From: Bacillota bacterium
GTDB taxonomy: Bacteria > Bacillota > UBA5301 > JASBVW01
Length of the DNA: 9,774 nucleotides
Direction of reading: 5' to 3'
Assembly (NCBI GenBank): GCA_029961005.1
Contig: JASBVW010000037.1
Location: 1-9,774, forward strand
Shown here in pieces: positions 5,024 through 9,774 of this stretch. Numbering within the stretch: position 1 is the stretch's first letter; the number at the start of each line of letters is the position of its first letter. The translations under genes were made by a program, and so were the position numbers. The notes under the pieces were generated by a model, which saw nothing but the letters and a program-made list of their open reading frames with translations, did not search any database and was not told where the DNA came from.

Positions 5024-6259
5024 TCAAATAACGATGAGCTCATCCGAAGGCAGAGTGAGCCGCTCCGGGCCCTCCGGGCGCAGAAAGAAGGTATTCTCGA
5101 TGCCGATCACGCACACTCCTGGCAGGGAGACTTTGGGCTCAATGGCGATGACCATGCCCGCCTCCAGGGGTTCGACGAAGCCAGGGGCCAAGAAAGGGTA
5201 CTCGTCCAGCTCCAAACCGATGCCGTGCCCGACGAACTTGACCCGCTCGCCCTCGGTCCCCAGGAAGGTCTCAGCGTAGCCCAGCCGGGCCGCCTCTTCC
5301 ACCGCCGCTTGGTACGGCACCTCCCAGGCCACTCCCGGTCGCAGGTGGCTCAGGATGACCTCCTGCACCCGCAGCATGTCCGCGTGGGCTCGGGCCACCT
5401 CCGCCGGCGGCGGGCCTAAAACCGCCATGCGCGTCTGATCGGACATGTATCCCTCGCAGGTGCCGACCAGGTCCACCAGCACCGGCTCGCCGGGCCGAAT
5501 GGCGTGCCGCCCGGCCCCGTTAGGAGAGGCGGGGCCCAGGCCCGGCCCGCCGCAGGGTGAGTCCATCTTGGAAGTGCGCAAGGCATTAGCCCCCGCCGCC
5601 ACCGCCCCGACAAAGACTTCGTTGTTCAGGCCGCGCATCCGGGCAATACCATGGTGGCCCTGCCGGCGGAGGAAGCGCTCCAGCTCCGCGGAAAGCTCCA
5701 GCTCCGTCACGCCGGGGCGGAGCCAGCGCCGGATCTGTTCGGGCAGGCCGGCCTGCATCCTGGCCGCCCGCCGGATGCATTCCACCTCGTAGGGCGACTT
5801 GAGAGCGCGCAAGCGCCGCAGCACCGGCGAGGCGTCTGCCAGGGTGACGCCGGGAAAGTACCCGGCGATGCGCAGCGCCGTGGTGTAGGGAAGGACGTCC
5901 AGCTCTAACCCCAGAGCCTTCGGCGGCTGCAAGCCGCGCTCTCCCATCGCCGCCGGGATCTCCCGGAAGCTGCGAAAGGGGACGACAGGCCAGGGGCTCT
6001 CCTCCCGTGCCCGGCTGACGCCCCGGCGCACAAAGAGGACCGGTGCCGGGTCTGCAGCCGGCGCCCCTTCCTCGGGCACCGCCGGCACGGCCAGCGTGGC
6101 GTCCACGGCCGTCCCCGCCAGGTAGTACAGGTCCGCGTTCTGGAGGAAAAGGGCCAGATCGATGCCGGACCGCCTCAGCTCGCGCTGCAAGGCCGCCACT
6201 CGCCGCTCCAGCTCCGAGCGCGGCACGGGATAAGAAGGTGCAAGGTTCGCTTCTTCCAC
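5024..6259 (-). CDS. M24 family metallopeptidase (Xaa-Pro aminopeptidase/dipeptidase type)
   Basis: A 411-aa cytoplasmic enzyme with the two-domain layout of prolidases and Xaa-Pro peptidases: a creatinase-like N-terminal domain (about 15-150) and a pita-bread catalytic domain (about 155-405). All five expected ligands of the two-metal centre can be placed: D263 (LVDLVG), D274 (SDQTR), H345 (VGHGIGLE), E374 (AIEPK) and E388 (IENTF). It should cleave peptides next to proline, for peptide turnover. Which of PepP or PepQ activity it has cannot be told from sequence. The GTG start has GGGGAGG about 9 nt upstream. The gene lies 106 nt after the DUF1232 gene without a clear terminator between, but has its own sigma-H promoter, suggesting induction at the onset of stationary phase or sporulation. 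A strong terminator follows. Confidence 0.93.
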   Translation of the reverse strand: MEEANLAPSYPVPRSELERRVAALQRELRRSGIDLALFLQNADLYYLAGTAVDATLAVPAVPEEGAPAADPAPVLFVRRGVSRAREESPWPVVPFRSFREIPAAMGERGLQPPKALGLELDVLPYTTALRIAGYFPGVTLADASPVLRRLRALKSPYEVECIRRAARMQAGLPEQIRRWLRPGVTELELSAELERFLRRQGHHGIARMRGLNNEVFVGAVAAGANALRTSKMDSPCGGPGLGPASPNGAGRHAIRPGEPVLVDLVGTCEGYMSDQTRMAVLGPPPAEVARAHADMLRVQEVILSHLRPGVAWEVPYQAAVEEAARLGYAETFLGTEGERVKFVGHGIGLELDEYPFLAPGFVEPLEAGMVIAIEPKVSLPGVCVIGIENTFFLRPEGPERLTLPSDELIVI

Positions 6260-6298
6260 CGGGCAGATCCCTCCCCAAAAGATAAATTGGTGGGAGTT

Positions 6299-6323
6299 AT
6301 TCTGCCCACCCGCAAAAAATCCT
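6299..6323 (-). promoter_or_regulatory. Sigma-H (Spo0H) type promoter of the M24 peptidase gene
   Basis: The minus strand reads AGGATTT (6317-6323), a 14-nt spacer, then GAAT (6299-6302). This equals the known sigma-H consensus AGGAWWT-N(12-14)-RnnGAAT and has the same boxes and spacing as I recall for the Bacillus subtilis spoVG promoter. The transcript would start near 6290, about 30 nt before the GTG codon, leaving room for the ribosome site. A 6-bp inverted repeat (GGTGGG 6289-6294 with CCCACC 6305-6310) brackets the -10. Confidence 0.7.
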
Positions 6324-6365
6324 GCTCTTTAGGCTTCAGTTTTACACAGCACCTCCGACAATATT

Positions 6366-6653
6366 TTATAAAAGACCCTGAACCTTCTCCCGGTACTCGG
6401 CCAGGACGGCCGGCGGGATCAGCTTCAGGACCAGGGCGACCCCCAGGGGAATCAGAATGAGGTCGTCCAAGTACCCCAGGACAGGAATGAAGTCGGGGAT
6501 CAGATCCACCGGGCTCAAGGCGTACCCGACCACACAAGCAGCGGCCCACCGGGCATACCAGGGAACCCGGGGATCTTTGTACGCCAAATAAATGGCCTGC
6601 ACCTCTGCCCTCATCCTTTGAGCCCACCGCTTCCAAACCGCAAAAACCTTCAT
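6366..6653 (-). CDS. YkvA/DUF1232 family small membrane protein
   Basis: A 95-aa protein whose centre, YALSPVDLIPDFIPVLGYLDDL (residues 44-65, written here as the family landmark around SPVDLIPD), is the diagnostic DUF1232 motif. A hydrophobic segment WAAACVVGYAL precedes it and a second one, LILIPLGVALVLKLI, follows, so it is probably a two-helix membrane protein. No biochemical role is established for the family to my knowledge. Its ATG overlaps the TGA of the antiporter gene (ATGA), so translation is probably coupled and the two products made together. That overlap is the main functional hint, suggesting an accessory role in membrane or ion homeostasis. The next gene starts 106 nt downstream under its own promoter. 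Confidence 0.9.
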   Translation of the reverse strand: MKVFAVWKRWAQRMRAEVQAIYLAYKDPRVPWYARWAAACVVGYALSPVDLIPDFIPVLGYLDDLILIPLGVALVLKLIPPAVLAEYREKVQGLL

Positions 6654-8653
6654 TTCCGGCCCTCCCCGCGGAATAACCCCGCCATCCGGGCCAACTCTTC
6701 CGGCCGCCCCAGCACGGTGACCGCGTCGCCGGCTTCCAGCCGCACCTTCCCGCCCGGATTAGCGAGCACCTGCTCCCCACGGCGGACCACCAGCAAGGTG
6801 ACGCCGTACCCGTCCCTCAGTTTCAACTCGGCCAGAGTCCGGCCGGCCAGGGGCGAGCCGGCTTCCACCCGGAAGGTGCCGATCTCAAAGTCGGGCAGGT
6901 GAAGTTTGAGCTCGGAGGGCTGCGCAGCCCCCCGCGACAGGCTGCGCAGCATCTCGTAGTTCTCCGCCCGGACCTCGGCGATAAAGGCCTCGATCTCCTC
7001 CCGGGGGACTAGGTACCGCTGCAAAACCCGGGCGAAGATCTCCACCGAGGTCTCAAACTCCTCCGGAATGACCTCGTCGGCCCCCAACCGGCGCAGGGCC
7101 TGCACCTCCTGCACAAAGCGCGTGCGCGCGATGAGGTACGCTTTGGGGTTGAGCCGCCGGATGAGCTCCACCACCCGGCGGGTGGCCGCCGGGTCGGAGA
7201 TGGCCACCACCGCCACCCTGGCCTCCCAGATCCGGGCGTGCTGGAGCACCGCCTCGTGGGTGGCGTCGCCGTAGAAGATAGGCTCTCCCTCCGCCTTCTC
7301 CTTCCGGACTATCTCCGGGTTCATCTCGATGATCACGTAAGGGATAGCCGCCGCCCGGGCGGCCCGGGCCAGATTGCGGCCGTTGATGCCAAAACCGATG
7401 ATGACCAGATGATCGAGCCGGCCCGCGCTTTCCCGTACCTCTCCCGGACCCGGCACGGGGTAAACGCCCCTCTTTATCCGCTCCGGCAGGGGCAGCCGGT
7501 AAATGGGATCGGAAAGGCGCGGCGCTACAGCCATGACGAAAGGAGTGGCCGCCATGGTGAGAACGGAAGTGGCCAGGAAGAGCTGGTAGAACCCATCACT
7601 CAGGAGTCCGTACCTGAGGCCGCCCTTGGCCAGGACGAAGGAGAACTCCCCGATCTGACCCAGGGCCAACCCCACCAAGAGCGCCGTGCGCAGGGGGAAA
7701 CCCAACAGGAGGGTGACCAACCCGGCCAGCCAAGACTTCAAAGCCAGAACGCCCAGGGCAGCCAGCGCCACCAGCGCGGAGTGTTGGAGAAGAAACCGGA
7801 CATCCAACAGCATGCCGACGGAGATGAAGAAAAAGCTGGTAAAGACATCCCGGAAAGGCAGGACATTGCCCAATGCCTGGTGGCTGTATTCCGACTCGGA
7901 GATGATCAAACCCGCCAGGAACGCGCCCAGGGCCAGCGAGAGCCCAGCGCTGGCGGTCAGCCAAGCCACCGCCAGGCAGAGTGCGACGATGCTCAACAAA
8001 AAGAGCTCGCGGCTGCGCGTGCGGGCAATCTGATACAAAAGCTCCGGCACCAGCCAGCGCGCCCCGGCGACGACCAGCAGGATAATGCCCACCCCTTTGG
8101 CCGCCAGGAGCGCCAGGGGCACCTGCCACCGTCCCGCAGCGCCGGCCAGCCAGGGCGTGAACAGGATCATGGGAATGATGGCCACGTCCTGGAAGATCAG
8201 GATGCCCAGGGAGGTGCGCCCGTGGGGGCTGTCCACTTCGGCCCTTTCCTGGAGGAGCCGGAGCACGATGGCCGTGCTGCTCAAGGAAACGAGAAAGCCT
8301 ACAAAAAGGGCCTCCCCGAAGGGGCGCCCGGTGGCCCGCAGCAGGGCAAACACGGCCAGCAAGGTCAGCCCCACCTGCAGCGAGCCGCCCAGCAGGGCGG
8401 CCCGCCTGATTTGCAAAAGCCTGTTCAGAGAAGACTCGATGCCGACGGTGAAAAGCAGCAGGATGACCCCGATCTCGGCCAAAAGCTCGACCTCGCGGAC
8501 TGATTCGAACAGCCCCACGCCGTGGGGTCCCGCCACCACGCCCGTGAGGAGAAAGCCCACCATGGCCGGCATCCGAATCTGGTGGCAGAGCAGGAGGAGT
8601 CCGGCGGAAAGAAGAAAGATGGCCACCAGGTCCTGCAACAGCGGTGCGTCCAT
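6650..8653 (-). CDS. KefB/CPA2-type cation:proton antiporter with C-terminal RCK (TrkA-N/TrkA-C) module
   Basis: A 667-aa fusion. Residues 1-380 form the Na+/H+ exchanger-like membrane domain (about 12-13 helices), with the CPA2 motif IFQDVAIIP around residues 153-161 (D156 the expected ion-binding Asp) and LGQIGEFSFVLAKGG at 331-345. Residues 415-530 are a TrkA-N/RCK nucleotide-binding fold starting IIGFGINGRNLA, with an acidic residue at the end of the second strand (IIEMNP), typical for NAD(H). Residues 585-660 are a TrkA-C domain. Such proteins exchange K+ or Na+ for protons, gated by nucleotide or other ligands. The reading frame is open far upstream (to 9034), but that would run through the cytochrome terminator. 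The ATG at 8653 gives the family-like N-terminus. It has no visible ribosome site. Translationally coupled to the DUF1232 gene. The cation is not predictable. Confidence 0.94.
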   Translation of the reverse strand: MDAPLLQDLVAIFLLSAGLLLLCHQIRMPAMVGFLLTGVVAGPHGVGLFESVREVELLAEIGVILLLFTVGIESSLNRLLQIRRAALLGGSLQVGLTLLAVFALLRATGRPFGEALFVGFLVSLSSTAIVLRLLQERAEVDSPHGRTSLGILIFQDVAIIPMILFTPWLAGAAGRWQVPLALLAAKGVGIILLVVAGARWLVPELLYQIARTRSRELFLLSIVALCLAVAWLTASAGLSLALGAFLAGLIISESEYSHQALGNVLPFRDVFTSFFFISVGMLLDVRFLLQHSALVALAALGVLALKSWLAGLVTLLLGFPLRTALLVGLALGQIGEFSFVLAKGGLRYGLLSDGFYQLFLATSVLTMAATPFVMAVAPRLSDPIYRLPLPERIKRGVYPVPGPGEVRESAGRLDHLVIIGFGINGRNLARAARAAAIPYVIIEMNPEIVRKEKAEGEPIFYGDATHEAVLQHARIWEARVAVVAISDPAATRRVVELIRRLNPKAYLIARTRFVQEVQALRRLGADEVIPEEFETSVEIFARVLQRYLVPREEIEAFIAEVRAENYEMLRSLSRGAAQPSELKLHLPDFEIGTFRVEAGSPLAGRTLAELKLRDGYGVTLLVVRRGEQVLANPGGKVRLEAGDAVTVLGRPEELARMAGLFRGEGRK

Positions 8654-8662
8654 ACCGGGGAA

Positions 8663-8687
8663 GTTCTGTGCTGCGCGGGAAAATCCC
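8663..8687 (-). promoter_or_regulatory. Possible sigma-H-like promoter next to the antiporter start
   Basis: The minus strand has GGGATTT (8681-8687), a 14-nt spacer and GAAC (8663-8666), one mismatch in each box to AGGATTT/GAAT. Transcription would begin within a few nt of the ATG at 8653, giving a leaderless message, which fits the absence of a ribosome site. Weak on its own. Confidence 0.25.
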
Positions 8688-8709
8688 TCTATCCGGGAGT
8701 GGTGGGTGT

Positions 8710-8734
8710 AAAAAAGGGGGGGCGTCCGCCCCCC
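8710..8734 (-). terminator. Intrinsic terminator of the split-Soret cytochrome gene
   Basis: On the minus strand GGGGGGC pairs with GCCCCCC around a 4-nt loop, followed by C and TTTTTT (8710-8715). It begins 48 nt after the cytochrome stop codon and separates it from the antiporter. Confidence 0.88.
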
Positions 8735-8781
8735 AGGTGCGTAAGTAGGTGTATCGCGGTTGGGTTTCCTTAGGGCTTTCC

Positions 8782-9579
8782 TTACTTGATGTGCGGCTCG
8801 TGGCACTGCACGCAGTTCATCTTGCCCTGGACGTTGAAGAGAGTGCTCTGCGGGCCCACGTGGCAACCCAAGCAGCTCGCGAACTCCTCCGACGGCTTGT
8901 AGGCCGGCACGAACTTCCCGTCCGCCTGCAGGTTCAAGAGCTCCACGGCCCGAGCTGCCACGTCCCCGGTCAACTTGCCGCACCGTTCCTTCCGCTGCGG
9001 GTCTCCCACCTTTACTCCCGCCTTGGCGCACCACTCGGTCACGGAGACGTGGCAGAGCGGCGAACCGCAGACGCTTTGGACCTGGTTGGGGAACTTGCTG
9101 TACGAGTCGTGCAGCCGACTGGGGAAAGGCTGCTGGGTGTACCAGCCCAACAGTTCATTGACCAGCGGATTCCAGCTTTCCTTGGTGGAGACCAGATTGA
9201 TGATGGCGCTGGCCCCGTTCAAGGCGCCGCAGATGGTCCCCCAACCGGCCATGCCGCCTTCGCCGTAGCGGAACATGTCCTCGGGGATCAGGGTATACGG
9301 GTAGCCCACCTTATTCCGCAGTTCGGTGAGCATGGCCTTGGCTGCTCCGTAGCAGCAACCCCCCTCAAAGTACCCCTGGTAGCCCAGCTTCCTCACCACT
9401 TCAGGATCCAGCTTCTTGTACGGCCAAGGCCACGCCGGCGCGCTCTCACCCGCGAAGGCCTTGGAAAGCACATCCACGCCCTTGTTGCTCAGGATCTGAC
9501 CGGTGGCCAACACACCGGCCACCACCGCCCCGGCAGTAAGGAAATCCCTCCTCGACAACCCTTTCTTCTCCTCCGACAT
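8782..9579 (-). CDS. Tat-exported split-Soret dihaem cytochrome c family protein
   Basis: A 265-aa protein with a twin-arginine signal: SRRDFL at residues 9-14, then the hydrophobic stretch TAGAVVAGVLATG and an AFAGES-like cleavage zone near 41-45. Two c-type haem motifs sit at the C-terminus, CLGCH (236-240) and CVQCH (256-260). The middle carries the cysteine pattern of the C_GCAxxG_C_C/split-Soret family: GGCCYGA (73-79), ICGALNGA (116-123), CGSPLC (171-176), C184 and C200. Split-Soret cytochrome of Desulfovibrio desulfuricans is a dimeric dihaem protein that also binds an Fe-S centre, so an exported haem/Fe-S electron carrier is likely. ATG at 9579 is preceded by GGAGGTGA. It is monocistronic, with a repeat-containing promoter region upstream and a terminator downstream. 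Its redox partner is not in the window. Confidence 0.93.
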   Translation of the reverse strand: MSEEKKGLSRRDFLTAGAVVAGVLATGQILSNKGVDVLSKAFAGESAPAWPWPYKKLDPEVVRKLGYQGYFEGGCCYGAAKAMLTELRNKVGYPYTLIPEDMFRYGEGGMAGWGTICGALNGASAIINLVSTKESWNPLVNELLGWYTQQPFPSRLHDSYSKFPNQVQSVCGSPLCHVSVTEWCAKAGVKVGDPQRKERCGKLTGDVAARAVELLNLQADGKFVPAYKPSEEFASCLGCHVGPQSTLFNVQGKMNCVQCHEPHIK

Positions 9580-9683
9580 TTCCCTTCACCTCCGCTTGAA
9601 TTTACCTTCAGCCGCGCCCTGTTTTCTCGGGCCGGTCGAGCGCCCAATAACTCTAAGACCTTCGTTTGCCGCGCTAACAGAGC

Positions 9684-9713
9684 GGTATAGTCTACTATTG
9701 TTCTATTGGTCTA
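9684..9713 (-). promoter_or_regulatory. Candidate promoter of the split-Soret cytochrome gene
   Basis: On the minus strand TAGACC (9708-9713, 4 of 6 to -35) and TATACC (9684-9689, 4 of 6 to -10) are 18 nt apart. The -35 and spacer lie within an array of 8-bp repeats, pointing to control by a bound protein. The start codon would be about 100 nt downstream of the -10. Weak boxes, so modest confidence. Confidence 0.35.
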
Positions 9714-9726
9714 TTGTACTATTACA
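9695..9726 (+). repeat. Four tandem 8-bp repeats (CTATTGKW) upstream of the cytochrome gene
   Basis: The units CTATTGTT, CTATTGGT, CTATTGTA and CTATTACA follow each other without gaps. Each unit shifts by less than one helical turn, so bound proteins would spiral round the DNA. They cover the candidate -35 region. Seen directly; role as an operator is inferred. Confidence 0.65.
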
Positions 9727-9774
9727 ATATCGGTGGAAAAAATCCTGCTGTCCGGAAAAACTTTTCCTCACCCG

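Noticed and set aside
7238..8503. 421-codon plus-strand frame opposite the antiporter
   Set aside because: Gln/Gly/Arg-rich shadow of a real membrane-protein gene on the other strand, without domains.
8654..9034. 127-codon N-terminal extension of the antiporter frame
   Set aside because: It runs through the cytochrome terminator and over the cytochrome gene in another frame, and is not like the family; the ATG at 8653 gives the expected N-terminus.
1..9774. tRNA, rRNA, CRISPR array, insertion sequence or phage genes
   Set aside because: None of the expected sequences, repeats or proteins is present.

Overview
The window comes from a spore-forming, high-G+C, anaerobic Firmicute. A Moorella/Ammonifex/Desulfotomaculum-type thermophilic clostridium is the closest fit I can infer. 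The evidence is a spoIIP sporulation gene, a textbook sigma-H promoter, a DsrMK/TusA/DsrE2 sulfur module, a split-Soret dihaem cytochrome, strong AGGAGG-type ribosome sites and compact intrinsic terminators. Species cannot be fixed from the sequence alone. All ten genes I can support lie on the minus strand, so transcription runs from right to left.

Read in the direction of transcription: (i) 9774-8710 holds a Tat-exported split-Soret dihaem cytochrome c with its own promoter region, which contains four tandem 8-bp repeats, and a terminator. (ii) 8653-6366 is a KefB-type cation:proton antiporter with a C-terminal RCK module, overlapping by ATGA a small YkvA/DUF1232 membrane protein. (iii) 6323-4945 is an M24 family aminopeptidase (Xaa-Pro type) preceded by a sigma-H promoter and followed by a strong, probably bidirectional terminator. 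(iv) 5023-4611 is a 413-nt non-coding stretch with hairpins, a possible 37-codon small ORF and a weak promoter. (v) 4610-1750 is a tight operon: DsrE2-family sulfurtransferase, TusA sulfur carrier, DsrM/NarI-like cytochrome b and DsrK/HdrD-like iron-sulfur protein, closed by a terminator. (vi) 1749-1585 is a spacer with degenerate GA-rich heptad repeats. (vii) 1578-717 is spoIIP and its terminator. (viii) 669-1 is a clear sigma-A promoter and the first 194 codons of murC, which runs off the left edge.

The most coherent system is (v). TusA and DsrE2 are cytoplasmic persulfide carriers, while DsrM and DsrK form a quinone-linked membrane complex with a heterodisulfide-reductase-type active site. 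I infer a module that passes electrons from the quinone pool to (or from) carrier-bound sulfur, with neither dsrAB nor dsrJOP in view. The cytochrome, antiporter, peptidase and cell-wall genes look like separate transcription units. The regulatory DNA is unusually readable: one near-perfect sigma-H promoter, two weaker look-alikes with the same 14-nt spacing, a sigma-A promoter and four good terminators.
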